Assembly: GCA_037043235.1 (NCBI GenBank)
Contig: JAWRVZ010000029.1
Span: 352,001-416,000, forward strand
Direction of reading: 5' to 3'
From: Rhodeus uyekii
Taxonomy: Eukaryota > Chordata > Actinopteri > Cypriniformes > Acheilognathidae
Length of the DNA: 64,000 nucleotides
Shown: positions 1-11,154 of the stretch, piece after piece
How the letters are laid out: every line of letters starts with the position of its first letter
Numbering within the stretch: position 1 is the first letter of the stretch
Made by a program: the position numbers and the translations under genes
The notes under the pieces: generated by a model
The model's input: only the letters and a program-made list of their open reading frames with translations
Told to the model about the DNA's origin: nothing
Databases searched by the model: none

Positions 1-58
1 GCATGAAAGCTAGCAATACAAAAATGTGTTTTTGAACTCTCATCATCTACATTTATAG

Positions 59-255
59 GCTAAGAACGCTCTAGCGCATGGCTTACAATCAGCACGTCAT
101 GACTGTGATCTCCTGAGGGAGCAGTTTGAAGAAGAACAGGAAGCCAAGTCTGAGCTGCAGAGAGAGATGTCTAAAGCTAGCAGTGAAGCATCTCAGTGGA
201 GAACCAAATATGAGACTGATGCTATTCAACGCACTGAAGAACTTGAGGAGGCCAA
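59..255 (+). CDS. Myosin heavy chain rod exon (first in window)
   Basis: The acceptor is tttatag and the donor aa|gtaag. It encodes AKNALAHGLQSARHDCDLL through to RTEELEEAK and ends in codon phase 2, with the AA of a lysine codon. It begins on a codon boundary. Length is 197 bp. The intron after it (256-1379) is AT-rich and holds nothing I recognise except a short TTG run near 1106. Confidence 0.92.
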
Positions 256-3200
256 GTAAGACAAGCATGTGTTTGCAACTTAACGTAGTGATCCCAGGTT
301 GGGGGTGTTCCTGGATATCTCACTATTCCTTGTTCTTGGTCCTGGTCAACCAAACTTTTCATTCTCAGAAATGCTAACATTCTTATAATTTTCCTCTGAT
401 TTCAGAGGTTGTTAAGGATAAGTGCCATGGTTATTTAATATAAATGCTATTCCAGAACTTAATGAAGAACCATGCCTTGCTTGGGTAAATGATGCCATGT
501 TGCCTGGAAATAAGTGCATTAGGCTCAGGATGAAGCTTAATTTTCAATTAATTTATTCAAAAACACATTCAATGTACAATTCATACACAATGAATATGCA
601 TATTCTATGATTTCTGTTACACCACAATAACTTTTAGTTTTTCATTCAGTCATGTGTGTCTCTTTGTCTTAGTTTCCCACCACTTCAGTTACCATGTACG
701 CTTACAATCATCTTCAAAGGTGTTTATAATTTCTGTTCATCATCATGTGTATTTAAGTTCTCCACACTTACTCTGTGTTTTTGTTTGTGTATAGACACAC
801 TGTTGCTTTGTCGTTTGCCATCATTGTTGATTACCTCAGTTTGTTTTCATTAAAGAACCTTTTGTTTACTAAAACCTTTTTGGACTCACTTTCATAAAAC
901 ATTTTAATTGTTGATATATATTTGTATTTTTTTATAAACAAAAACATTTTAAATAAAATTGCTTACTATTTGAAAAACCTTTGTCATGTGGTGCAACTCC
1001 CTGAAAACATAATTATATTTATGGGTTAATTTATATTTGTAACAAAAACTTTACTATAGAAATACTGTAGCAAATTTATTTAATATTTTCCCATTTTTAT
1101 ATACCTGTTGTTGTTGTTGTTATGTGACACTCTGTAGTCTGTTTCAAAACCTTTGCTAAAAACTAAGTTCCCCTTTGGGACAATAAAGTTAAAGAAAGAA
1201 AGACTCATTAATTTTTCAACTTTTGTGGAAAATGGTATGAAAGCCACTTGAAACCAACTTGAATACCAAAACTACATTTCTAAGAACATGGGAATTGTGG
1301 TTTAAACTAGATTTGAATTTTTTTCCCGATTTTCTTTATTGTTGACACTCACTCAACATTGACCTAAAAATCATTACAGGAAAAAGCTTGTTCAGCGACT
1401 CCAAGAAGCAGAAGAGCAAATAGAAGCAACAAATGCAAAGTGTGCGTCACTGGAAAAAAACAAGCAGAGACTGCAGAGTGAGATGGAAGACCTTATGATA
1501 GATTTGGAAAGGGCAAACAGTTCAGCAGTCAATTTAGACAAGAAACAGAGGAATTTTGACAAGGTAAATAAAAGGTTACATGGAATTATTGATTAACCTT
1601 TTGGGGAGCTTAATATGCCTCCATATTAAGCAGATGAGTTTCTGGGGAAAGTGTCTCTCTATTCTATCTCTTTTCGTAGATTCTGGTTGAATGGAAGCAG
1701 AAGTATGAAGAGTCCCAAGCAGAGCTGGAAGGTGCTCAGAAAGAGTCTCGCTCATTGAGCACGGAGCTCTTTAAATTGAAGAACTCTTATGAGGAGACCT
1801 TGGACCATCTTGAAACTCTTAAACGAGAGAACAAGAATTTGCAGCGTAAGTGATTAATTGGGTCAGTGCAACAAAGGACTTTCTTTGGTGATCTACAGCA
1901 TGATATCTAAATCTTATAGCAGTGGCTCGTATTGTTTGACATTCATAAAATTAGATTAGATTAAACTTTATTGTCATTACACAAGTACAGGTACAAGGCA
2001 ACAAAATGCAGTTGCTTATCTAATCCACAGAGGAGATCACAGACCTCACTGAGCAGATTGGTGAGACTAGAAAAAGCATCCACGAACTAGAGAAGGCCAG
2101 AAAGCAAATGGAGACAGAGAAATTTCAGATACAAAGTGCACTAGAGGAGTCAGAGGTAAAGAGATATCAAGTATTCTAGTCCTTTATCCATAAAGGTGAA
2201 GTTTATACTCCATAAAATTTATTACGTTCTGCTTTAGGCATCCCTGGAACAGGAGGAATCTAAGGTCCTCTGTGTCCAACTAGAGCTCAGTCAGTTTAAG
2301 GCTGACCTGGACCAAAAGCTGGCTGAAAAGGATGAGGAGATCGGACAGCTCAAGAGAAACACCCAGAGAGTCACAGACTCCATGCAAAACACTCTGGATG
2401 TTGAAGTGAGAAGCAGGAATGATGTCCTGAGAGTCAAGAAGAAGATGGAAGGAGATGTCAATGAGATGGAGATTCAGTTAAGCCACACCAATCGCCTGGT
2501 TACTGAAGACCAAAAAGAGCTACGAAACATTCAAGGACAACTTAAGGTGACCACTGACTTTATGGTGACCTTTTTGGCAAACCTGGGCTGCATTTCCCAA
2601 AAACATTGTAAGTCTAAGTTGATTGTAGATCAATTACCAGCCATGTTCTCTTCGATCAACATAGGCTTGCAATGATTTTGAGAGACGTCCTAGTTGATTA
2701 AGCTAGTTACTTAAGAAGCCAGGTGGGGACCAACACACTATGTATTCTGTGTCAAAAGGATGTTCAGCTTCACCTTGACGATTGCCTTAGAGGACAGGAG
2801 GACATGAAGGAACAGCTAGCAATGTCTGAACGCAGGAACTTGCTGATGCAGGCTGAGATTGAGGAACTCAGAGCTGCTGTAGAACAGACCGAAAAGAGCC
2901 GAAAAATTGCTGAGCAAGAGTTGACAGATGCCAGTGAACGAGTGGGACTCCTGCACGCACAGGTTAGGAATATCAGTCTACCATTGTAGTCCAACCTATT
3001 CTCATTCTTATGAGAGTTCCTTGTTTGTTGATAAAGTGACGCCTAAGGCTACCTTATGTATCTTAATTTGTGATGTAAAAGGCACTTGACCATACTTCAG
3101 CTTTTTATACCTTGGCAGTGAGAATGGTTTGTTTAGCCATGAAAACAGAAGTACACAAATTTTGGATGAAGAACCATCTACCTTCACTTTTACAGAACAC

Positions 3201-5728
3201 CAGCCTTCTGCACACCAAGAAAAAGCTTGAGGCTGATATTTCTCAGCTCCAGACTGAAGTGGAGGACTCTGCTCAAGAGTCAAGGAATGCTGTGGAAAGG
3301 GCAAAGAAAGCAATAACTGATGTGAGTAGACATCTAGCTTAAGACAGATTTCAGACCTTGGTTTTGTTCTGAAACAGGAACTTAATCTGTTACAATCTGC
3401 ATCATTACACACTCTTTTATGAATTTATATGAGCCTTCATTCCGGTTCTAATTACTACATTGCTATTAAATGAAGATGCACGCTTTGTTTTTCAACTGCA
3501 ATAACTAACGTTTATCAACAGAATCAGAAAGTTGTACTTTTTATGGGAATACTGATTTCCTATTATGAATTATGTTCCAGAGCTGAACAAACGTTTTCCA
3601 CAAACCTTTTTGAGGAAAGTCAGGTCAAGACGTCAGGGAACTTCAGAACAATTGTTTTGGTGTGGATCTGAGTGTCATTTTTATATATACGGCTTAATGA
3701 ACCAAACTAAGGGGCAAACGTGCTAGTTCTGAAACTAACAAGTCAAGTGTGAATGCGCCCCAAGTCAAAATGTTTCACTGTGATCCCATTGACTAATTTC
3801 TGCCCTTACTTCCCTCCAAGGCTGCAATGATGTCAGAAGAGCTGAAGAAAGAGCAAGACACTAGTGCACACCTGGAGAGAATGAAGAAGAACCTGGAGGC
3901 CACAATCAAAGACCTGCAGCACCGTTTGGATGAGGCAGAAAATTTAGTCCTGAAGGGTGGGAAGAAACAACTCCAGAAACTGGAATCCAGGGTACGTAAG
4001 TGCTTGGTCAAATAAACAAGTGGAAGAAACAAATATTTAATTATGTTGGTTGCCCAGGTCCGTGAACTGGAGAATGAGCTGGATGCTGAACAAAAGCGTG
4101 GAGCTGATGCTATGAAAGGTGCTCGGAAATATGAAAGAAAGATAAAGGAGCTTACCTACCAGGTATGGAGGAGACAACAATATCTGGACTGCTGGTTGAC
4201 CACTAGATCACTTTTTTAAAATATAATTTTTATATGTAGTCTGAGGAGGACAAGAAGACTGTTCACAGACTTCAGGACCTGATAAATAAGCTTCAGATAA
4301 AAGTCAAAGCCAACAAGAGACAAGCAGAAGACGCTGTAAGTCAAACTACATCAATCTAACTTTATCTAACCAATCTAACCTTCTCTGTAAAGCTCAATTG
4401 TGTGGTTGCACAAAAACTGAACTCTGTATATCTTTTATAGGAGGAACAAGCCAACGTCCATCTAGTGCGGTGGAGAAAGGCCCAACATGAGCTTGAACAG
4501 GCTAAGGAGAGAGCAGACATGGCTGAGTCTCAGGTCAACAAGATGAGAGCAAGGAACCGGGATCTGGGAGCAAAGGTCAGTGTTTTGGTGCTCATGAGAT
4601 TTAAGGTGCAGTATGTATTATTGATAACCTGCAGATGAAATGGGTACTGTAGTCCAAATTCAAAATATTGCAGAGGGTTGTTTCTCCCTCTCCCGCCCCC
4701 TCCTCCTCAGAATCGACACTCACACGGGTTTTCAGAAAAGAGCACAGTTTAAAATAGAAAGCAACAAGCCTTACACTAAGTCAGTGCATCTCAATTATTT
4801 TCTGTCACGACCCCCTAGGAAGAGGTACAAATTTTGTGCGCCCCCCCTCCCTCCATTTTGGAACTTTCGCCTTATTGTTTCCATGGCAACGCGTCATGCT
4901 TGTCACGTGACATACCGCAGTCACAATAGATTATTCAAAATAGTCACCAACTTGTTGGCTCAACTTGTTGAAACCTAAAAGAAATCTTATGTGGTTGAAA
5001 ACACTGAATTGTTGTGATAAATGACAAGCTCAGAGCGCGTTTTTTGGATCAGTGCCAGATATCGCGTGAAAACACGTGTGAATTTAGTGGTTGATCATGT
5101 GACACATATGAACACCGGTGTGATTGTACACGTCAAAGGATGAGGGGACGGTTATCTGAACTTCATATCTGTTGCTCTTGTTCAGTGCAAAAAAAAGCAT
5201 GTACCCCATGGTAATGCGCGCCCCCCCTGGCATCGCTCCGCGCCCCCCCAGGGGGGCACGCCCCACTCAGTGTTGCCAGATTAGGCGGGTTCCCGCCCAA
5301 TTGGGCTCCTTTTGGTCACGTCCGACCGGAAAAAAATGCATTGGGCTGGTCTATAAAAATTGGGCTTGTTTTTGATGACAAACCCACCCAAATTTCATAT
5401 ATAAATGCATATAAATTCCATTAAAACAGGGTACAATAAAATCGGGTACAATATGTGATCTCTGATTTAGTTTGTTTGCTAGTTTCCGTTGCAGAAAACG
5501 GTTGTTTTCCGCCAACTGGCAACCTGGCATGTCAAAACGGTACTATGGTAAACTGTCAGTGGATCGAATCACACTGACCAAAACAAAAACAGATGTTCTG
5601 ACACTGAAGGCATTTCTAAGTTGCTGTAGCATCAGCTGTAGGACAAGTATGTGAACTTAACATGTTTCCTAAAGATATGCAAACATATAATAATTTTGTG
5701 CTTCAGTTAAAAAAAAAATAAAATAAAA

Positions 5729-5778
<50 letters not shown>

Positions 5779-5903
5779 CATGCAGCACCTTTAAGATGTT
5801 TTTCATAATATGCAGTGTGGAAAGGAAAGTTGGGGCATATTAGTAGTTATAAAATGTTTGTTTTTGTCTTTACAAACAGGGGCAAGAAAACCGAATGGAT
5901 TAA
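59..5903 (+). CDS. Sarcomeric myosin heavy chain, 3' part (C-terminal rod), 12 exons
   Basis: Joining 59-255, 1380-1563, 1680-1845, 2031-2155, 2238-2546, 2759-2962, 3196-3321, 3821-3991, 4058-4162, 4240-4335, 4441-4575 and 5880-5903 gives one open frame of 613 residues plus TAA. The product is the distal light meromyosin rod, which packs into thick filaments of striated muscle. Diagnostic stretches include AKNALAHGLQSARHDCDLL, RTEELEEAK, KKQRNFDK, VRSRNDVLRVKKKMEGD and GGKKQLQKLESRVRELE. The heptad pattern is unbroken with no proline. Exon lengths (197, 184, 166, 125, 309, 204, 126, 171, 105, 96, 135) match the classic vertebrate sarcomeric MYH pattern as I know it. The motor and neck exons lie 5' of the window. 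Some residues differ from usual fast isoforms (SLEQEESKVLCVQLELSQFK). Being next to gas7 suggests the MYH13-side member of the cluster, but I do not assign a symbol. No frameshift or stop is seen, so the gene looks functional. Confidence 0.93.
1380..1563 (+). CDS. Myosin heavy chain rod exon
   Basis: The acceptor is cattacag and the donor aag|gtaaat. The first base completes the split lysine codon. It encodes KKLVQRLQEAEEQIEATNAK through to NLDKKQRNFDK. Length is 184 bp, a typical size for this MYH exon. Confidence 0.93.
1680..1845 (+). CDS. Myosin heavy chain rod exon
   Basis: The acceptor is tttcgtag and the donor cagc|gtaagt. It encodes ILVEWKQKYEESQAELEGAQ through to LKRENKNLQ. Length is 166 bp. 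It ends with the first base of a glutamine codon completed by the next exon. Confidence 0.93.
1951..2013 (+). repeat. Short LINE/SINE 3'-tail-like repeat in myosin intron
   Basis: The stretch from ttagattagattaaacttta to acaaggcaacaaaatgcag resembles the 3' tails of fish L2-type LINEs and their SINEs. It ends 17 bases before the next exon, so it lies over the branch-point region of a short intron. The family call is from memory only. Confidence 0.45.
2031..2155 (+). CDS. Myosin heavy chain rod exon
   Basis: The acceptor is taatccacag and the donor gag|gtaaag. It encodes (Q)EITDLTEQIGETRKSIHEL through to QSALEESE. Length is 125 bp. Confidence 0.93.
2238..2546 (+). CDS. Myosin heavy chain rod exon (309 bp)
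   Basis: The acceptor is ctgctttag and the donor aag|gtgacc. It encodes ASLEQEESKVLCVQLELSQF, then KLAEKDEEIGQLKRNTQRV, then NEMEIQLSHTNRLVTED, ending RNIQGQLK. At 309 bp it is the largest rod exon here and matches the usual MYH exon size. Substitutions in the LSHTNRLVTEDQKEL stretch make it more divergent than typical fast MYH. Confidence 0.93.
2759..2962 (+). CDS. Myosin heavy chain rod exon
   Basis: It encodes DVQLHLDDCLRGQEDMKEQ through to QELTDASERVGLLHAQ, with donor cag|gttagg. Length is 204 bp, the expected size. The acceptor (ctgtgtcaaaag) has a weak, purine-rich end, but phase and homology fix the start at 2759. Confidence 0.91.
3196..3321 (+). CDS. Myosin heavy chain rod exon
   Basis: The acceptor is acttttacag and the donor gat|gtgagt. 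It encodes NTSLLHTKKKLEADISQLQ through to RAKKAITD. Length is 126 bp. Confidence 0.92.
3821..3991 (+). CDS. Myosin heavy chain rod exon
   Basis: The acceptor is ttccctccaag and the donor agg|gtacgt. It encodes AAMMSEELKKEQDTSAHLER, KNLEATIKDLQHRLDEAENL and KGGKKQLQKLESR. Length is 171 bp. This is the most conserved part of the distal rod. Confidence 0.94.
4058..4162 (+). CDS. Myosin heavy chain rod exon
   Basis: The acceptor is gttgcccag and the donor cag|gtatgg. It encodes VRELENELDAEQKRGADAMK through to RKIKELTYQ. Length is 105 bp. Confidence 0.93.
4240..4335 (+). CDS. Myosin heavy chain rod exon (assembly-competence region)
   Basis: The acceptor is tttatatgtag and the donor gct|gtaagt. 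It encodes SEEDKKTVHRLQDLINKLQI and KVKANKRQAEDA. Length is 96 bp. In known sarcomeric myosins this part of the rod contributes to filament assembly. Confidence 0.93.
4441..4575 (+). CDS. Myosin heavy chain penultimate exon
   Basis: The acceptor is atcttttatag and the donor aag|gtcagt. It encodes EEQANVHLVRWRKAQHELEQ through to VNKMRARNRDLGAK. Length is 135 bp. LVRWRKAQ replaces the usual LSRYRKVQ, so this paralogue is diverged. Confidence 0.92.
4800..5267. other. C-rich, repeat-like block inside the last myosin intron
   Basis: Two C-runs (near 4839 and 5221-5255), each with a cgcgcccccc-type motif, bracket about 400 bp of otherwise mixed sequence. Base composition differs sharply from the AT-rich flanks. 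It looks like a transposon-derived insert, but I cannot define matching termini. Confidence 0.3.
5268..5381 (+). repeat. Interspersed repeat copy 1 (tgttgccaga family)
   Basis: It starts cagtgttgccagatt and includes gcgggttcccgcccaattgg and ggtcacgtccgaccgg. A near-identical copy in the same orientation starts at 54528. The family is unknown to me. Confidence 0.6.
5744..5777. repeat. (AT)n microsatellite
   Basis: An AT dinucleotide run just upstream of the last myosin exon. Confidence 0.9.
5880..5903 (+). CDS. Myosin heavy chain terminal coding exon
   Basis: After a 1.3-kb intron, the acceptor ttacaaacag precedes GQENRMD then TAA in phase with the previous exon. Sarcomeric MYH genes usually end in a very short non-helical tailpiece encoded by a separate last exon, and this fits in place and phase. 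The tail sequence itself is not one I recognise, so the assignment rests on phase, acceptor and tail length. Confidence 0.7.
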   Translation, partial: GQENRMD

Positions 5904-6650
5904 GGGATTCACAGCCCATGTGTCTTCACTTTAAAAAGTTATGAAATCTGTAGGTTTGGAACAGTTCTAGGTTTCTAGTGACAATTTTTCTGAGTACAGT
6001 CATCATGCCAAATACTTTAATGCAAAAATGGCAGAAAGTGAAAGGAGAAATATATGGATGGACTGGCTGTTGATGCTATTGCTGTCACTTCTCACTTGCT
6101 CTTCTAGGGTAACAGTGACTGCCTACTTTTTCAGCAAAAACGAATATGGGTTGAATATAGACAAAACTTTTTAATCAAATTTTTAAACCCAATGTTTGGG
6201 TTTGTTCATTTTTGACCCAATTATGGGTTGAAACAACCCAGCAATTTATTTATTTATTTTTTTTTTTTTGCGTTCAAATATTTTGCAATAAACTTCAAAT
6301 AATTAGGTTCAATTAAAAAAAAAAGTAATTAGTAAAAAAATATATATAGAAAACTCATAGAAAGTGAATGGTACTTTTTAATGAAAAAGTAGGTCGTCGC
6401 TGTGTTTTAACAATGTGAGCTGTTTGAGATTAGTCTAATGTCAGATATCGACTTGATTTCTTCATTCAGTGTGTTTTATTGAAGCGCAAGGTCACTGCTG
6501 AGATATTTTGGTGCTGTTCATGTTTCCATGGGAACAGCAACTTCTTTGAGGGATCTCTTGGGATTATGGGTAGTGTAGTTCCTCACAGGGAATTCATATA
6601 TTAAACCTTTTCTTTCTTTCCAAATAAAGTTAAAACCATACATACTCTCT
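5904..6650 (+). other. Probable myosin 3' UTR with candidate poly(A) signals
   Basis: AATAAA hexamers occur at 6287-6292 and 6623-6628. Either could end the myosin transcript. A short repeat with several gggtt/aaccc palindromes lies at about 6140-6245. Confidence 0.4.
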
Positions 6651-8360
6651 ACAGATTAATACTAAAATAACTACACCACTAAATTTGATCATGTAATATT
6701 TAACCATCTGGCAATAAGAATCACATACATTTTAGATATATTATTTAATACAGTTATTTCAATTTGATTAATTAAACTAACAAAATAATTTGCAATTAAG
6801 GGAAAATACTTGCATGATGTTTATTTAAGAACTCATTTTTGGGGATAATTGGGCAAATGACATACTCTTTCATACTTACTGTATATCATGACTTTTGTAC
6901 ATCATGGAAACTGATTATAAAAGTAACTCAAATACCTGGAAAACAATCATTGTCTTCATTTATCACTTGTCCTTATATAAGTTTAAGCAGTGGACAAATG
7001 TTTTTTTTTGTTGTTGTTGTTTTTTAATTTAATGAATCATTAAGATGAGTGATCAAATTTCCCCATGATTCATAATTTTCTTGATATGACATTTACAGTA
7101 TTTTAATAGATACTTTGCAAACATACTACAAACATACTACAAATCAGACATGGCGGTTTTCCATACACAGAAGTTATAGTTATGTTGCAATAGCTAATGT
7201 TTTCATACCAAGTAATAACTTGAACTCAAGAAGTGCATCTTCTTCTGGAAAATAATGGCTCACTTAGACAGGAAGGAGCCATATGATTGATCTGTAAACA
7301 CAACATTGAGGAATCAAATCAATGATGGCATGATATTTGACCAATTATTGTGGGAATTTGCAGAACATGTTTGTGGTCAGTCATTTCAGTCCAAAAGAAA
7401 TAATCACTATTATAATTTATCTAAAAATATACAGTTCTGCTCAAAGTTGGCTTTGCTAGTCAGTGCTTCAAATATAACTCAGTGGCTTTCAAAAACCCAA
7501 TGCCATGAACATTCGAGATTGGAGCTTGAGATGTTGGAAGCATTTTTCTGTAGAACAGCACAGATGGTCTGTAAGCATGTCCACAGAGCTTCATCTGAGG
7601 CTGACATTTTGGAAAAGTTTGGAAATTTCCACTTTAATCTTCTTTTACTACCTATATAACTTCCATCAGTTGAGACACGGAAGCAGATATTCCTTTATGC
7701 TTGGAATGCAATGTTGTATAACATCCACAAAATAAATCAAAGCCGTTGAAAGTTCTAGAGCTTCATTATGCATTGCTCATATTATTAACCTAGATTGCAT
7801 CTAGCAAGAGAACATGGTGAATTACACCCACGTGGATCTTATGGATTACCCGTTTACCGCCACAGCCAGTTACAGGCTTGGCTTTTCTCCAGATACTATG
7901 TGAATGTTGCATAGTGTATTATGTGATCAAGCTACTGTATAAGTGTGAACAAAAGAATGAAGAAATGATACAAAATGCTGTATTGATTTTTAAATACAGT
8001 AACTGCATTTGTGATCTCGCCTTCATCTCAATGGTCATGATCCCATGATTCTCCTGTTAAATTGCAGATACTGATGGCATAAAATCTTTTCTGATAAATG
8101 TTGCATTTCTGAGAGGCTGCTACTGTCACTTTTAATTATACAGAAATACATATGTACCTGAGCTTATATGCCAGTTAATTCTAATTGCCTGTTGTAAACT
8201 GATGCAATTCAGATCAAAAGATTGCTGTGATGTTATGAGTTATTGTGCAAATAATTAATAAAAGTCAGTCTGCAAAATAGCTGCCATTTGTGTGCCTCAT
8301 TTTTTCAACTTTTACAAAAACGCTTGCATATATTTGACTTTAAAGCTTTTAAGACATCTG
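6650..8360. other. Intergenic AT-rich DNA, no gene seen
   Basis: No exon-like, conserved or repeat structure was recognised. The open frames here lack coding character. Confidence 0.6.
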
Positions 8361-8371
8361 TGGCTCTTTGT

Positions 8372-8610
8372 GTCACAGTCCCTTCTATGTATCTTCCATG
8401 TCCTTTACACACCCGTCCGTGTCTGATCACTTAACTAAGTCTCGTCAGCTGCTCCCCATCTTCCTCATGTATTTATACCCTCCTGTGCTCCCTTGTCTTT
8501 GTCGATTGTCAGATGTTATTTGGCTTGTTGTTCTCTCCGTGTGTGGATGCCGGTCCCTTCCGTGTTTGTTTCCGCAGTTCTATCTCTCCGAGTTTTTCTC
8601 CGCATCGCAC
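8372..8610 (+). mobile_element. Solo-LTR-like fragment (LTR family A)
   Basis: It begins tgtcacagtc and shares ccttctatgtatcttccatg and a (t/g)tataccctcctgt TATA-like region with the reverse complement of 45225-45580. Related copies lie near 15050-15510 and 35128-35425. No internal retroelement sequence is adjacent. Confidence 0.5.
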
Positions 8611-8794
8611 ACGCACCCCGTTGTGAAAACACTTTGGAAGTTTTCTGAGGCCCCCGGGATGAAAAACACTGCCTTCGTAGATTCATACAAACCCAGAATG
8701 TACAAAACATGTAGCATTTAGTGAACAATATAACCAATTAGCATTTAGCTGACTCACTTGGCAAGCAGAACTGCAGCAGACTGGAAGTGGTGTT

Positions 8795-9228
8795 AGGAGG
8801 CCAGCAGGGGGTGCTCACCCTGTGGTCTGTGTGGGTCCTACCGCCCCAGTATAGTGACGGGGACACTGTACTGCAACAAGCACCATTTTTCGGATGAGAC
8901 GTTAAACCGAGGTCCTGACTCTCTGTGGTCGGTAAAACTCCCAGGATGTCCTTCGCAAGAGTAGGGGTGTAACCCTGGCATCCTGGCCAAATTTGCCCAT
9001 TGGCCTTGGTCCATCATGGTCTACTAATCCCCCCCCATATTCTAATTGGCTTCATCACTCTGTCTCCTCTCCACCAATAAGCTGATGTGTGGTGAGCGTT
9101 CTGGCGCAATATGGCTGCCGTCGCATCATCCAGGTGGATGCTGCACATTGGTGGTGGTTGAGGAGATTCCCCTGTACTATGTAAAGCGCTTTGAGTTCTG
9201 GAAAAGCGCTATATAAATGTAACATTTC
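8795..9228 (+). repeat. Interspersed retro-repeat with LINE-type 3' tail, copy 1
   Basis: It includes gatgagacgttaaaccgagg and catcatccaggtgg, and ends in gtaaagcgctttgag and aagcgctatataaatgtaa followed by a (ctt)n tail. The end is typical of fish LINE/SINE 3' tails. An older inverted copy lies at 17246-17622. Confidence 0.65.
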
Positions 9229-11150
9229 TTCTTCTTCTTCAGACTGCCTGCACAAAAGAGTCTAAATGGGTGAGTGACAGAGGATTGTTTGCTGTGCCTT
9301 CATAGGATCCCCTCTTTGACACAGCTGTTTTACCCTCTCTGCACTGAAATGGAGCCCACGATTATAGATAGCAGTGCTTGTCTTATCATGTCTAATTTAG
9401 ATGCCCAGCTTTAATCAGTGGTGCGGCTGTTCTCACCTTTAATTATGATTGTGTTAATTAAAACTAGCCAAGTTTACTTCAGACTACAATGTCACAGTAA
9501 GGTGATTTTTCAGTGGGGGGCATTGACTAAGCTAGGTGGGGTGATACAGGAAGGCTTTTGTTTCAGGCTAATTAATCGCTTGACTTCTCATGACAGGCGT
9601 GTAGTCTCCGACTTGCCACAACCATTTGTCAATGCCAAGATTTCAGGGTTTCGTTGCATTCACAAAAACACAAACACATTCCATACATTATGACTGATAA
9701 GCTTACTGTTGCAATATGACAAGCCAAACCGGCCATTTAAATAAACAAATAAATACACATATGTGAAAAAGAACATGAAAGATACAATGCAAATCGGTTT
9801 AAACATTACAATCGACAGGAACAAATACACAATTAGCTTAACCATTATTCTATACATTTCCATAATTTCAGAGTATGCACTGAACTCAAAGAACTTTTCA
9901 CCTTTTTATGTGTGTTCTGTAATTATGAAAATGCAATTCTCTCAAAATACATTGCTTTGAAAAAATATTCAATAAAATAAGGTTCAATATTCAAGGTCGA
10001 GTCATTCAGGTCATAAATTGACTAAATAATTCCATCAAGGGCTTTTAGAAATATAAGAATATTCAACAGGATTTATTTCTTTTGTGATTTAATACTGCCT
10101 TAGCCAAAAATGTCATTAATACCTTCATTTCTAAAGTTAGATTGATTTGTTATTGAATTTCTCAGTTAAAAAAAATTAATACTTTGATGATTAAGCTTAT
10201 ATAATTGTATCAACTCCCTGTGGTGACCATGTAACTCCAATGCATTAAATCCTCCTCTCCGCTACTGTCTTGCGACTCCTAACTAGTTTAGGATACCTCT
10301 CCAGCACTTTAAAAAAGTGTAAATGAGACCTAGTCTTAACACATGGTAACCTTTACAAATCACACTTATTCTGAAGTCCAAGAATAAGACTAAAATTATA
10401 TCATCTTAGAATTGTCAAATGGCATAATATCAAATTTTACTATTTTGGCATTTTATTAAATGTCCCTACGTTTAAATTTTATTGTAAAATTTGATAACTG
10501 CACTAACTTCTTCTAGCACCTCATAAACTGTAAGTACTGTAACTTCATAAAGCATAGCTGCTGTTAAGACCTTACAGAGTGCTTGTATTATAAGGGCATT
10601 GCTGTAATTCTGCATTTTTGTCTGATGCTGTGTTTGTTGACACTGCTTTTAGTCCCTAATGATGTGGAGTACAGTGCACAGTGCCCCCACAACCAGTGGG
10701 TGTTTTCTGCCCACAGATATGTTTGTTTAACTAAAGAGGAGTTGCTGATGTGTCATGCACCAAAGACTCTTTTGTTTTCCATTGATTCTCCATTCAGGAA
10801 TTAGTCCTGTGAGCATCTTTCTCCATTGATGCAGATTCAAAGGTATCTGTGGAGTCAGACAAAATAAGATTTCTTGCATTTTTTTAAGAGTGTAATAATT
10901 TTTGTTTTTTGGCAACTGGAGAACTGCAGCAGTGCACCGATGATGACTTGGGCCCTTCACTCCACAGTAAGCAGCATCTTAAATATTGCGGCCAGTGTTT
11001 TCCTCTGGAATTGGGTTACTTTTACACTGTTTCCATGATTTTTTAAATATCAAGAGGCCAAAAGTGATGTCAGAAGGGGATATTTGTTTGTAATTACCCT
11101 AGTCGTTCGCCAAAATCATCAAAATATGAGGAAAATATTTTTTTGTGTAT
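9229..11150. other. Intergenic DNA, no gene seen
   Basis: AT-rich and without recognisable exon or element. A pair of short opposite-strand open frames near 9660-9960 is not supported by homology. Confidence 0.55.
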
Positions 11151-11154
11151 ATTT

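Noticed and set aside
4640..4978. Open frame of 112 codons directly after the penultimate myosin exon
   Set aside because: It is not in a coil-coding style, has no relation to myosin tails, and overlaps the C-rich repeat block. The exon at 5880 fits phase and the expected tail length better.
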